A DNA stretch of 18,494 bases, taken from NCBI GenBank assembly GCA_031431435.1, contig JANPDI010000069.1, positions 1 to 18,494 of the forward strand, read 5' to 3'. The stretch is from UKL13-2 sp031431435 (GTDB lineage Bacteria > Pseudomonadota > Gammaproteobacteria > Burkholderiales > Usitatibacteraceae). Below are positions 1 through 7,502 of the stretch, one piece after another. The notes beneath the pieces are model-generated. The model searched no databases and had not been told where the DNA came from. It saw nothing but the letters and a program-made list of their open reading frames with translations. Position numbers and translations under genes: made by a program. Within the stretch, counting starts at the first letter, position 1. Every line of letters begins with the position of its first letter.

Positions 1-16
1 CTATATATGTTGAGTT
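1..16 (-). rRNA. Possible extreme 5' end of 16S rRNA (runs off the left edge)
   Basis: Read on the minus strand, the last bases before the edge are AACTCAACATATATAG. Bacterial 16S genes start with a short variable stretch followed by AGAGTTTGATC, and the final AG would join naturally to GTTTGATC-type sequence outside the window. The call rests on position: promoter, boxA and boxC-like elements precede it in the correct order and direction. The diagnostic 16S sequence itself is not in the window, so this is inference, and the exact mature 5' end could be several bases away. Confidence 0.35.
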
Positions 17-160
17 CCTACCTGCAATTGACCGTCGTGAACATATCGTTTTACCAATATATCCACCACCAGAAATTATCGATTCCACTCAAACCAGGCT
101 TTAACACCCAGCTCCCGCTTCACCTTCAAACCCCCATCAACAGCAGGCCCCAAAATACCA

Positions 161-199
161 GAGCACCCACCTCAATCGGTTGTCACGTTTTTAAAGAAC
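161..199 (-). promoter_or_regulatory. boxA and boxC-like antitermination elements
   Basis: Minus strand: GTTCTTTAAAAA (188-199) matches boxA of rRNA leaders (E. coli TGCTCTTTAACA), and GAGGTGGGTGCTC (161-173) resembles the boxC-like GTGTGGGCACTC that follows boxA in E. coli. The order boxA then boxC, 14 bases apart, is that of proteobacterial 16S leaders. NusB/S10 bind boxA RNA to give termination-resistant transcription of rRNA. No clear boxB hairpin was assigned. Confidence 0.7.
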
Positions 200-201
200 A
201 A

Positions 202-248
202 TTCGAAACAATCACTGCCGCTTTGCTGCTTTTGCGACTTGTTTCGAA
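202..248 (-). repeat. Perfect 10-bp inverted repeat at the start of the rRNA leader
   Basis: TTCGAAACAA at 202-211 and TTGTTTCGAA at 239-248 are exact reverse complements separated by 27 bases. In the minus-strand transcript the stem starts within the first few nucleotides and closes just before boxA. It could protect the 5' end or space boxA from the start site; this role is a guess. Confidence 0.6.
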
Positions 249-256
249 GGATTGCC

Positions 257-285
257 ATTATGCGGTGCAACAAAGTCTTGGTCAA
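257..285 (-). promoter_or_regulatory. Strong sigma70 promoter of the rRNA operon
   Basis: On the minus strand the -35 box is TTGACC (280-285) and the -10 box is CATAAT (257-262), each matching consensus at 5 of 6 bases, with an ideal 17-base spacer. An A/T-rich block with A and T runs (about 293-331) lies just upstream where UP elements sit in rRNA promoters. Transcription should start near base 250. The promoter lies about 60 bases past the tyrS stop, so the rRNA operon has its own start even if tyrS reads through. No second promoter was recognised. Confidence 0.8.
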
Positions 286-342
286 CCCCCTTTTGCAAAA
301 TAGTTTGAAGAATCCGCAAAAAAATCCGTTGGTGTGCGGCGA

Positions 343-1554
343 CTAATTTACCGTTACGCGTGCAAACTTGCGCTTGCCGACTTGGGCGACGACTGTCGCA
401 CCTCTTGGAATCACTAACATCTTGTCCACAACCTTATCCCCATCCAGGCGCACACCGCCTTGCTCGATCATCCGAACCGCCTCACTGGTGCTAGGTGTCA
501 ACTGCGACTGTTTGAGTAATTGTGTGATGACGAGCCCCTCACCAACCGCCTGAACAGTCACCTCGGGCATTTCGTCCGGCGCGCCGCCGCGATGGCGCAA
601 TTCAAAATCAGCCAATGCCGATTGCGCCGCATCGATTGAATGAAAACGGGCGACAATTTCCTGGGCAAATTTAACTTTGACGTCACGAGGGTTCTTTCCC
701 GCCTCGACGTCGCGTCGTGCACGCGCAATTTCCGCCGGCGTCGAAAACGACAGCAAGTCGATGTACTTCCACATCATCGTGTCGGAGACGCTCATCAACT
801 TGCCGAACATTTCGCTTGGCGCATCAGTAATGCCGACAAAATTGTTTTTTGACTTGGACATTTTCTCGACCCCGTCCAGGCCTTCCAGCAATGGCATCGT
901 CAAAATACATTGCGGCTCCTGTCCATATTGTTTTTGCAGCTCTCGTCCGACCAGCAGGTTGAATTTCTGATCGGTACCGCCCAACTCGAGATCGGACTTT
1001 AGTGCGACGGAGTCATAGCCTTGCATCAACGGATAAAGAAACTCGTGGACAGAAATCGGCGTATTACCGTGGAATCGTTTTGTGAAGTCATCGCGTTCAA
1101 GCATCCTTGCGACTGTCCAGCGTGAAGCGAGCTGAATCATCCCGCGGGCACCGAGCGGATCACACCATTCTGAGTTATACCGGATCTCGGTCTTTTCAGC
1201 GTCAAGCACCAAGCTGGCTTGCTTGAAATAAGTTTTAGCGTTTTCATCCACCTGTTCACGCGTCAACGGCGGGCGGGTTGAATTGCGTCCCGAGGGATCG
1301 CCGATCATCGATGTAAAGTCGCCAATTAGAAAGATGACCTGGTGGCCCATGTCCTGCATCTGGCGCATCTTGTTTAAAACAACTGTGTGACCCAAATGAA
1401 GATCAGGCGCGGTTGGATCCAGCCCCAACTTGACACGAAGCACCCGCCCGCTTTCGAGCTTGCGCAACATATCAGCCTCGAGGATCAACTCTTCTGCACC
1501 GCGCTTAACGACGGCTAATTGCTCTTCAACGGTTTTGGCATCTTTGGGGGACAT
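343..1554 (-). CDS. tyrS: Tyrosyl-tRNA synthetase
   Basis: Charges tRNA-Tyr with tyrosine in the cytoplasm (class I aminoacyl-tRNA synthetase). From the ATG at 1554 it encodes 403 residues. The class I signatures are HLGH at residues 53-56 and KMSKS at 231-235, with the C-terminal S4-type RNA-binding domain over about the last 65 residues. HLGH plus KMSKS is the form common in proteobacterial TyrRS. The frame can be extended to a TTG at 1587, giving 11 extra residues (MICFRFPYWSN), but the ATG is preferred on codon and family grounds; neither has a clear ribosome-binding site. It is divergent from the M23 peptidase gene and lies upstream of the rRNA promoter in the same direction, so translation genes are grouped here. 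Confidence 0.97.
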   Translation of the reverse strand: MSPKDAKTVEEQLAVVKRGAEELILEADMLRKLESGRVLRVKLGLDPTAPDLHLGHTVVLNKMRQMQDMGHQVIFLIGDFTSMIGDPSGRNSTRPPLTREQVDENAKTYFKQASLVLDAEKTEIRYNSEWCDPLGARGMIQLASRWTVARMLERDDFTKRFHGNTPISVHEFLYPLMQGYDSVALKSDLELGGTDQKFNLLVGRELQKQYGQEPQCILTMPLLEGLDGVEKMSKSKNNFVGITDAPSEMFGKLMSVSDTMMWKYIDLLSFSTPAEIARARRDVEAGKNPRDVKVKFAQEIVARFHSIDAAQSALADFELRHRGGAPDEMPEVTVQAVGEGLVITQLLKQSQLTPSTSEAVRMIEQGGVRLDGDKVVDKMLVIPRGATVVAQVGKRKFARVTVN

Positions 1555-1607
1555 ATTGGACCAATAGGGAAAACGAAAACAAATCAAGGCACTTTCTGAT
1601 ATTCTTC

Positions 1608-1629
1608 ATGACTTGCTTTAAATAGTCAT
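1608..1629. promoter_or_regulatory. Small dyad in the tyrS / M23 divergent region
   Basis: ATGACT (1608-1613) and AGTCAT (1624-1629) form a 6-base dyad around a 10-base A/T-rich centre, 10 bases before the M23 start. The 85-base divergent space must hold promoters for both genes but no convincing -35/-10 pair was found. The dyad could be an operator or chance. Confidence 0.2.
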
Positions 1630-1639
1630 TGACCTGCAA

Positions 1640-2980
1640 ATGAACAACGCAGAACTTAAAATTTTAGCGCATCGCATGCGATCAAGCCTACTTGAATTTG
1701 TCGGTCGTGCGCAGGTCAGGCGCGTCGCAACTGCCGCCGCGGTATTGCTGGTTCTGCCTGTGTTCGGTCTTCTGACGGCATTCGGCGTCGCCACTGATAC
1801 CGATTTATCCAGACTGGCCCGCAAAGACGTTGTACAACAATTGACGCTTCCGCAGCTAGAAACACGTCCTGCCGATATTGAGACGTTTCGAGCCTCCGAA
1901 AGAGTCCAAAAGGGCGATTCGGTGGCGACCCTGCTGCAGCGGTTGAATGTCAGCGACAGGGCGGCATTTGAATTTTTGCGCACATCCAGGGACGCCAAAT
2001 CAATTTTTCAGTTGCGGCCCGGCAGAACCGTACAGTCAGTGACAACAGGCGACGGCGAACTGCGTTCACTGGTCTACCTGCACAGCACGGACAAGTTGCT
2101 TGAGGTTACACGCGAAGGCGACCGGTTTTCAGCCGCCGAAAAAGCAATTGTTCCCACCGCCCGATCGGTACACAAAACCGGCGTCATCCGATCATCACTG
2201 TTTGGCGCGACCGATGCGGCCAACATTCCCGATGCGGTGGCGAACCAGCTGGCCCGAATATTTTCCACCGACATTGATTTTCACGTGGATTTACGTACCG
2301 GCGACCGGTTTTCGGTCATTTATGAAATGCTTTACCACAACGGCGAATTTCTCCGGCCAGGTCGCGTGGTATCGGCAGACTTCACCAATAAAGGCAAAAA
2401 ATTCGAAGCGTTCCTGTTTACCGATACTGACGGTCAGGATGGCTATTACAGCGGCGATGGTACCAATCGCGCAAAGTCGTTTTTGCGATCCCCCCTTGCG
2501 TTTTCAAGGGTATCGTCCGGTTTTGGCGGGCGCATGCACCCCATATTCAAGAACTGGCGCCAACATACGGGCGTCGACTTCGCCGCGCCACGCGGAACGC
2601 CGGCATGGGCAACCGCAGATGGCACAGTTGAATTTGCCGGCGTTAAAGGCGGCTACGGCAATGTCGTTGAGGTTCGTCACTCTGGATCAGTATTGACCTT
2701 GTATGCCCACTTGTCGGGATTTGCATCCGGTGTCAGAAAGGGTGCACGCGTGAGTCAGGGGCAAACGGTCGGCTTTGTCGGTTCGACCGGTTTTGCGACG
2801 GGTCCGCATTTACATTACGAATTCAAGATTGCCGGTCAGCATCAGGATCCGATGCGTGTCGCACTGCCAAAAGCGGATCCCCTCGCGGCAAAGTACATTG
2901 CCCAATTCAGGAATACAGCCTCAGCGCAAGGCGAACAACTTGCGCTGCTGCGCAACACCAGTTTTGGCCGCTTCGAGTAA
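1640..2980 (+). CDS. M23 family murein endopeptidase (MepM-like), membrane anchored
   Basis: Predicted zinc peptidase that cuts peptide cross-links in murein in the periplasm. The 446-residue protein has a short cytoplasmic N-terminus, one hydrophobic segment at about residues 31-52, an OapA/LysM-like region near 85-125, a middle domain, and a LytM domain at about 285-410. Metal and catalytic residues are intact: H309 and D313 in HTGVD, H357 in YAHLSG, and H390/H392 in GPHLHYEF, so it should be an active enzyme rather than an EnvC/NlpD-type activator. Its 3' end overlaps the likely anmK start. The start at 1640 has no strong ribosome-binding site; an ATG 12 codons later is possible. Confidence 0.93.
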   Translation: MNNAELKILAHRMRSSLLEFVGRAQVRRVATAAAVLLVLPVFGLLTAFGVATDTDLSRLARKDVVQQLTLPQLETRPADIETFRASERVQKGDSVATLLQRLNVSDRAAFEFLRTSRDAKSIFQLRPGRTVQSVTTGDGELRSLVYLHSTDKLLEVTREGDRFSAAEKAIVPTARSVHKTGVIRSSLFGATDAANIPDAVANQLARIFSTDIDFHVDLRTGDRFSVIYEMLYHNGEFLRPGRVVSADFTNKGKKFEAFLFTDTDGQDGYYSGDGTNRAKSFLRSPLAFSRVSSGFGGRMHPIFKNWRQHTGVDFAAPRGTPAWATADGTVEFAGVKGGYGNVVEVRHSGSVLTLYAHLSGFASGVRKGARVSQGQTVGFVGSTGFATGPHLHYEFKIAGQHQDPMRVALPKADPLAAKYIAQFRNTASAQGEQLALLRNTSFGRFE

Positions 2981-4061
2981 CCTTTATATCGGCATCATGT
3001 CCGGCACCTCGCTCGATGGTGCAGACGCTATCCTTGCCGACTTTGCGAATCAGTCACCACGGATAATTGGCTTCGCCAGCGAGTCCTTTCCGCAGGCCCT
3101 GCGTGGGGAGTTGCTTGCACTCAACCAATCCGGGCAAAACGAAATCGAGCGCAGCCATGTTGCTGCAAATAACCTCGCGGCGCGATATGCCGGCGTTACG
3201 GCAAATGTTTTGGCAAATGCCGGGCTCGACAGGCACTGTGTGCGCGCGATCGGATGCCACGGTCAGACTGTCCGCCACCGACCTGAACTTGGCTTCACGA
3301 CACAACTTAACAATCCGGCACTTCTCGCAGAGCTGACCGGGATCGACGTTGTATCGGATTTTCGTTCACGTGATGTCGCCGCGGGTGGCCAAGGCGCACC
3401 GTTGGCACCGGCGTTTCACGACGGCATCTTTCGTTCGACGACCGAGGCAAGGGTCGTCGTCAATATCGGCGGCATTGCCAACATCAGCATCATTGCGCCC
3501 GGCCAACCTGTTTGGGGCTTCGACTGCGGCCCTGGAAACTGTCTGATGGATTTTTGGGTGATGCAACACCAGAACAGGCCATTTGATGGCAATGGCGCGT
3601 GGGCCTCGCAGGGAAGATTGTCCACAGGACTTTTTGACCGACTGAAACAAGCTGCCTATTTTTCGGCGACACCACCAAAAAGTACCGGTCGCGATCTGTT
3701 TAATGCGGATTGGCTCGCAAATTTTCTGGCCGGCGAATCGCCGATCGACGTGCAGACAACGTTGCTTGAACTGACGGTATGGGGCATTTCGTCCCATGTG
3801 TTGCGGTACGCACCATTGACAAAAGCAGTAATAGTCTGCGGTGGCGGCGCCTACAATTCAGCGATCCTGGCGCGGCTGGTATCGCTCCTCCCCAACGTGC
3901 GCATTGAAACAACGGACCAATACCAGATTCCCGCACAACAGGTCGAAGCCCTTGCGTTTGCGTGGCTTGCGAAACAGTGTGTGCAAGGCCTTGCGCTTGA
4001 TCTGACGCGCACCACGGGCGCGCGTCAAGCCAACATTCTTGGCAACATCACGCAAGCATGA
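2964..4061 (+). CDS. anmK: Anhydro-N-acetylmuramic acid kinase
   Basis: Phosphorylates and opens 1,6-anhydro-MurNAc released during murein turnover, giving MurNAc-6-phosphate for recycling in the cytoplasm. Seen: N-terminal YIGIMSGTSLDG, the central NIGGIANI, FDCGPGN with the expected catalytic Asp, and CGGGAYN near the C-terminus. From the TTG at 2964 the protein has 365 residues, close to the E. coli size (369), and keeps the first beta strand. The frame is open much further upstream, inside the M23 gene, but that part has no family resemblance. A TTG at 2940, 8 bases after AAGG (2928-2931), is a real alternative adding 8 residues. An ATG at 2997 would remove the first strand. The overlap with the M23 stop suggests coupled expression of wall cutting and wall-sugar recycling. 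Confidence 0.92.
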   Translation: MAASSNLYIGIMSGTSLDGADAILADFANQSPRIIGFASESFPQALRGELLALNQSGQNEIERSHVAANNLAARYAGVTANVLANAGLDRHCVRAIGCHGQTVRHRPELGFTTQLNNPALLAELTGIDVVSDFRSRDVAAGGQGAPLAPAFHDGIFRSTTEARVVVNIGGIANISIIAPGQPVWGFDCGPGNCLMDFWVMQHQNRPFDGNGAWASQGRLSTGLFDRLKQAAYFSATPPKSTGRDLFNADWLANFLAGESPIDVQTTLLELTVWGISSHVLRYAPLTKAVIVCGGGAYNSAILARLVSLLPNVRIETTDQYQIPAQQVEALAFAWLAKQCVQGLALDLTRTTGARQANILGNITQA

Positions 4062-4070
4062 CCCGGTTGG

Positions 4071-5366
4071 TCAACGAGCCGCCGCCAGCGCTTGTTCAAT
4101 ATCCCAAATAATATCGTCGATGGTTTCGAGTCCGATCGACAAACGAACCATATCCGGCGGAACACCGGCCTTGATTTGATCGTCTTCGCTCAGCTGCCGG
4201 TGGGTTGTTGAGGCGGGATGAATGACCAATGACTTGGCATCGCCAATATTGGCCAAATGCGAAACAAATTGCAGCGCTTCGATAAATTTGACCCCGGCAG
4301 CGAAGCCGCCCTTGATGCCAAACGACAACAATGCACCCGCGCCTTTTGGCATGTAACGTTTCACCAGCGCGTGATATCGGTTCGACGCAAGTCCCGGATA
4401 ATTCACCCATGCGACTTGCGGATGCGCATTCAGAAACTCGGCCACCCCCATTGCATTTGCACAATGTCGCTCCATTCTCACCGGTAACGTTTCCAGACCC
4501 TGCATCAACTGCCACGCACTAAACGGCGCGAGCGTCGGGCCGTAAACGCGCATCACCTCCATACGCGCTTTCATGGTGTAGGCAAAATCGCCAAACGTTT
4601 CAAAAAATCGCACGCCATGATATCCAGCCGACGGCTCGTGCATGCCGGGAAATTTGGCGGCAATTCGCGGATCGCCCCAGGGAAATTTGCCGCTTTCCAC
4701 CACTACACCACCCATTGTCGTGCCGTGACCACCCATGAATTTGGTTGCGCTGTGAAGCACGATATCGGCACCGTGTTTGAGCGGTTGGCAAAGGTATGGG
4801 GACGCCGCGGTGTTATCAACCACAAACGGCACGCCGGCCTCCCTTGCGATCTTGCCGATGGCTTCGAGATCGATCATGTTGATCGCGGGATTGCCCAGGG
4901 TCTCTGAAAAAATCACTTTTGTATTCGGTCTTAGCGCCCGCCGAAAATTTTCCGGGTCATCCGGGTCGACCAATGTGGCGTCAATGCCCAGCTTTTTAAA
5001 ATTGACGTTGAACATCGTATGCGTGCCGCCGTAGAGTTTGGATGACGAAACAATGTGGTCGCCTGTCTCCAGAATGTTGAGCAAGGCAACCATTTCGGCG
5101 GCCTGTCCGGATGCGGTGGCAACCGCCGCCCGTCCGCCCTCGAGCGCCGCGCAGCGCTCTTCAAACGCCGCCGTGGTCGGGTTGGACAGTCGCGTGTAGA
5201 CATTGCCAAATGTCTGCAAATTGAACAGGGATGCCGCATGTTCGGCACTGTCAAACACGTATGACGTTGTCTGGTAAATCGGTAGTGCACGCGAGCCGGT
5301 GGCGGCATCCGGAACCTGCCCCGCATGCAGGGCGAGTGTTTCAAAACCGAACTGGCGATCTGCCAT
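4071..5366 (-). CDS. metY: O-acetylhomoserine sulfhydrylase (aminocarboxypropyltransferase)
   Basis: PLP enzyme that makes homocysteine from O-acetylhomoserine and sulfide, the direct sulfur route to methionine. The 431-residue protein has the Cys/Met-metabolism fold: SGQAAEM around 86-92, Y112 for ring stacking, D184 in VVDNT, and the PLP lysine K209 in SATKFMGGHGTTMGG. Length and the GHGTTMGG form fit MetY rather than cystathionine synthase. The ATG at 5366 is chosen because GGGAG lies 6-7 bases before it; the frame runs 24 codons further up without family similarity. It stands alone between anmK (convergent, 9 bases away) and the hydroxyacid dehydrogenase gene. I looked for a SAM-type riboswitch upstream (5367-5558) and recognised none. 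Confidence 0.93.
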   Translation of the reverse strand: MADRQFGFETLALHAGQVPDAATGSRALPIYQTTSYVFDSAEHAASLFNLQTFGNVYTRLSNPTTAAFEERCAALEGGRAAVATASGQAAEMVALLNILETGDHIVSSSKLYGGTHTMFNVNFKKLGIDATLVDPDDPENFRRALRPNTKVIFSETLGNPAINMIDLEAIGKIAREAGVPFVVDNTAASPYLCQPLKHGADIVLHSATKFMGGHGTTMGGVVVESGKFPWGDPRIAAKFPGMHEPSAGYHGVRFFETFGDFAYTMKARMEVMRVYGPTLAPFSAWQLMQGLETLPVRMERHCANAMGVAEFLNAHPQVAWVNYPGLASNRYHALVKRYMPKGAGALLSFGIKGGFAAGVKFIEALQFVSHLANIGDAKSLVIHPASTTHRQLSEDDQIKAGVPPDMVRLSIGLETIDDIIWDIEQALAAAR

Positions 5367-5558
5367 ATGAACTCCCGATGAAAAGTAACGCGTCATTTTA
5401 TCGGCTGCATCAGACCGTGCCCAATACGCGTTAGGCATGATCTATGCGCGCCCCTGATATGGCGCAGCACATTACATTACAAAGTCATTGTCTGGCGCGA
5501 CGTTTACGGCATTTATGGCTGAAAGTGCCCGCAGAATGGCGAGTTTGCCAAAATCCCA

Positions 5559-6956
5559 TTACAAAACTTTGCCGGGATTCATGATGTTATGTGGATCCAG
5601 TGCGCGTTTGATCTGCCGCATGATGTCGAGCGCAATCGGCGATTTATGGTTGGTAATTTCATCGCGCTTGAGTTGTCCCAAACCATGTTCTGCCGAAATG
5701 GATCCGCCAAACGCATCGACATGTGCGTACACAATGTCGTTTATCGAACTTGCATTCATCAATCCCTGCGCCGGCAAACCGCAGTTGTAGTGCAGATTTC
5801 CATCACCGAGATGACCGAAACAGACAATTGAAATATCGGCGAACGCGTTCGTCAAGGCGGCGTCACATTCCTCGACGAAAGCAGGGATACGCGAAATTGG
5901 CACCGAGATATCGTGCTTGACGTTTTTCCCCTCTGCCCGTTGCGCCTCGGAAATTTCCTCACGCAATCGCCATAGCGCCCTGATTTGGGTGTCCGAGGCG
6001 GCAATCACGGCGTCAAGCGCTTCTCCCGATTCAAACGCCGCTGCCAATTCGTTTTCCAGCCATTCACCGATTGGCGCGTCAATGCGTGAATCGTTTACTT
6101 CAATCAACACATGCCAGCCATATTTTGCAGAAAATGGCTCGCGCGTATTCGGAATATGCCGCAGCACAAGATCCAAACAAATGCGGGACACCAGCTCAAA
6201 GCCGACCAGGCGATCGGCAAATGCATGCTTGGCCCGGTTGAGCAGCAAAACGGCGTGTGCCGGTGATGCGACCGCGACAAACGCGACCGCCCTCACCTTG
6301 GGCAGCGGGAAGAGTTTTAAGGTGGCGGCGGTAATTACGCCGAGCGTCCCTTCGGCACCGATCAGCAAATGGCGCAGATCATAACCGGTGTTGTCTTTGC
6401 GTAATCCCGACAGGCCGTGCCAGATGTCGCCGGCCGCTGTGACCACCTCCAGACCCAATACAAGATCCCGCGCGTTGCCGTAGCGCAGCACATTGGTTCC
6501 GCCCGCATTGGTTGATAAATTGCCGCCGATTGTGCAGCTTCCTTCAGCCGCGAGCGACAGGGGAAACAGTCGATCTGCCGCGCGTGCCGCGTCTTGCACC
6601 GTTTGCAAAATCACGCCGGCATCGACTGTCATCGTATCGTTGTCGGTATCGATTGCACGGATATGATTCATTCGGTTGAGCGACAGAACGATGGCATCGC
6701 CGCTGGCGTCAGGAACACTCCCGCCGACCTGGCCGGTATTGCCGCCTTGCGGCACAATCGGCGCACCATATGCCGCACAAATCTTCACAACCCGGGCGAC
6801 TTCAGCAGTGTTTGCCGGGCGGATCACGGCCAGCGCCTTTCCGGTATAGGTGCGACGCCAATCGGTCAGGTAGGGCGCCATATCCGCCGCACCGGTGAAA
6901 CAGGCGGAATCGCCGACAACTGCACAAAGGTCGACAACGATTTGTTGTGTACTCAT
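5559..6956 (-). CDS. FAD-linked 2-hydroxyacid dehydrogenase (GlcD/D2HGDH-like)
   Basis: Soluble flavoprotein of the vanillyl-alcohol-oxidase/GlcD superfamily. Seen in the 465-residue protein: FAD-binding motif PQGGNTGQVGG at about 69-79, a second FAD region EGSCTIGGNLSTNAGG near 130, GTLGVITA, and the C-terminal oxidase domain with FGHLGDGNLHYN and SAEHGLGQLKRDE. The family oxidises D-2-hydroxyacids such as D-2-hydroxyglutarate, D-lactate or glycolate; the substrate cannot be fixed from the sequence. The start at 6956 (MSTQQIVVDL) overlaps the rfaE2 stop as ATGA, so it is probably translated by coupling; no ribosome-binding site is evident. A further 30 codons upstream in frame lie inside rfaE2 and are not used. 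Confidence 0.88.
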   Translation of the reverse strand: MSTQQIVVDLCAVVGDSACFTGAADMAPYLTDWRRTYTGKALAVIRPANTAEVARVVKICAAYGAPIVPQGGNTGQVGGSVPDASGDAIVLSLNRMNHIRAIDTDNDTMTVDAGVILQTVQDAARAADRLFPLSLAAEGSCTIGGNLSTNAGGTNVLRYGNARDLVLGLEVVTAAGDIWHGLSGLRKDNTGYDLRHLLIGAEGTLGVITAATLKLFPLPKVRAVAFVAVASPAHAVLLLNRAKHAFADRLVGFELVSRICLDLVLRHIPNTREPFSAKYGWHVLIEVNDSRIDAPIGEWLENELAAAFESGEALDAVIAASDTQIRALWRLREEISEAQRAEGKNVKHDISVPISRIPAFVEECDAALTNAFADISIVCFGHLGDGNLHYNCGLPAQGLMNASSINDIVYAHVDAFGGSISAEHGLGQLKRDEITNHKSPIALDIMRQIKRALDPHNIMNPGKVL

Positions 6957-7444
6957 GTGGATGGCGGCACGCCACGAATTTTGGCAAGCATGGCCGTTGT
7001 CGAGCGTTCGTGTTGAAAGGCAATGGTGTGTACCGCCCCACCCCATGAGCGTACCTCGTCTGCGCCGACAATACGGTCGACCGCCCAGTCGCCTCCCTTC
7101 ACCAGCACCTGCGGCCTTGCCTCGATAATGCGGGCAATCGGCGTGTCTTCGTCAAACCATGTGACCAGCGACACACATTCAAGTGCCGCAATGACAGCCA
7201 TGCGATCGGCCAGAAAATTGATCGGCCGGTCGTCGCCTTTACCCAGACGCCTTACTGAAGCGTCAGCATTCAGCGCGACAATCAGCGATTTGCCCAGCGC
7301 GGCGGCTTCGGCAAGATAGGTCACATGTCCGCGGTGCAAAACATCAAAAACACCATTGGTAAACACGACCGGCTTTGGCAGGTCGCGCACGCGCTTGGGG
7401 AGGTTTGCAGGTTCGGTGAACTTTTTTTCGAAGTCTGGTTGCAT
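6953..7444 (-). CDS. rfaE2: D-glycero-beta-D-manno-heptose 1-phosphate adenylyltransferase
   Basis: Transfers AMP to heptose-1-phosphate, making ADP-heptose for the LPS inner core. The 163-residue protein is the stand-alone C-terminal half of HldE: TNGVFDVLHRGH gives the nucleotidyltransferase HxGH site at 37-40, followed by LNADASVRRLGKGDDRPIN, VKGGDW and the C-terminal ERSTTAMLAKI. A separate adenylyltransferase, rather than a fused HldE, is usual in betaproteobacteria; the kinase half is not in this window. The start ATG follows a weak GGCGG-type site. The stop overlaps the next gene's start. Confidence 0.94.
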   Translation of the reverse strand: MQPDFEKKFTEPANLPKRVRDLPKPVVFTNGVFDVLHRGHVTYLAEAAALGKSLIVALNADASVRRLGKGDDRPINFLADRMAVIAALECVSLVTWFDEDTPIARIIEARPQVLVKGGDWAVDRIVGADEVRSWGGAVHTIAFQHERSTTAMLAKIRGVPPST

Positions 7445-7463
7445 TGCTGCATTTTAGCCGCCG

Positions 7464-7481
7464 CCCCCGACCGCAGGGGGG
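7464..7481 (-). other. G/C hairpin between the ferritin-like gene and rfaE2
   Basis: CCCCC (7464-7468) and GGGGG (7476-7480) pair around a 7-base loop within the 58-base gap. On the minus strand the hairpin is followed by CTAAAATG rather than a T run, so it is not a clear intrinsic terminator. It could reduce read-through into rfaE2 or act on mRNA stability. Confidence 0.3.
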
Positions 7482-7502
7482 TTGCGGGCCAAATTTCACG
7501 TT

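Larger units (their letters stand above)
1..250 (-). promoter_or_regulatory. rRNA operon leader (pre-16S external transcribed spacer)
   Basis: This gene-free stretch reads on the minus strand as an rRNA leader. It starts about 7 bases below a strong -10 box, forms a perfect 10-base inverted repeat right after the start, and carries boxA (188-199) and a boxC-like element (161-173) as in proteobacterial 16S leaders. A leader of roughly 235 nt before the mature 16S is a usual size. A plus-strand frame of 98 codons crosses this region but resembles no protein. The elements normally load the Nus/ribosomal antitermination complex and guide RNase III processing; the pairing strand beyond 16S is not visible. 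The sites are seen in the sequence; their function is inferred by family. Confidence 0.75.

Noticed and set aside
7..303. 98-codon plus-strand reading frame at the left edge
   Set aside because: It runs antisense through the rRNA promoter and leader, has no ribosome-binding site and no family resemblance.
2100..2696. 198-codon plus-strand frame inside the M23 gene
   Set aside because: Out-of-frame shadow; the in-frame peptidase has intact catalytic residues throughout the same region.
2775..2963. Upstream extension of anmK
   Set aside because: This part lies in the M23 catalytic domain in another frame and is not related to AnmK.
3366..3797. 143-codon minus-strand frame inside anmK
   Set aside because: Antisense shadow of a well-supported kinase gene; rich in Arg, Cys and His with no motif.
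4096..4515. Minus-strand 139-codon frame inside metY
   Set aside because: Out-of-frame shadow of the PLP enzyme without any domain.
5367..5558. SAM riboswitch or clear promoter upstream of metY
   Set aside because: No conserved riboswitch core was recognised, and the -35/-10 candidates match consensus at only 4 of 6 bases each.
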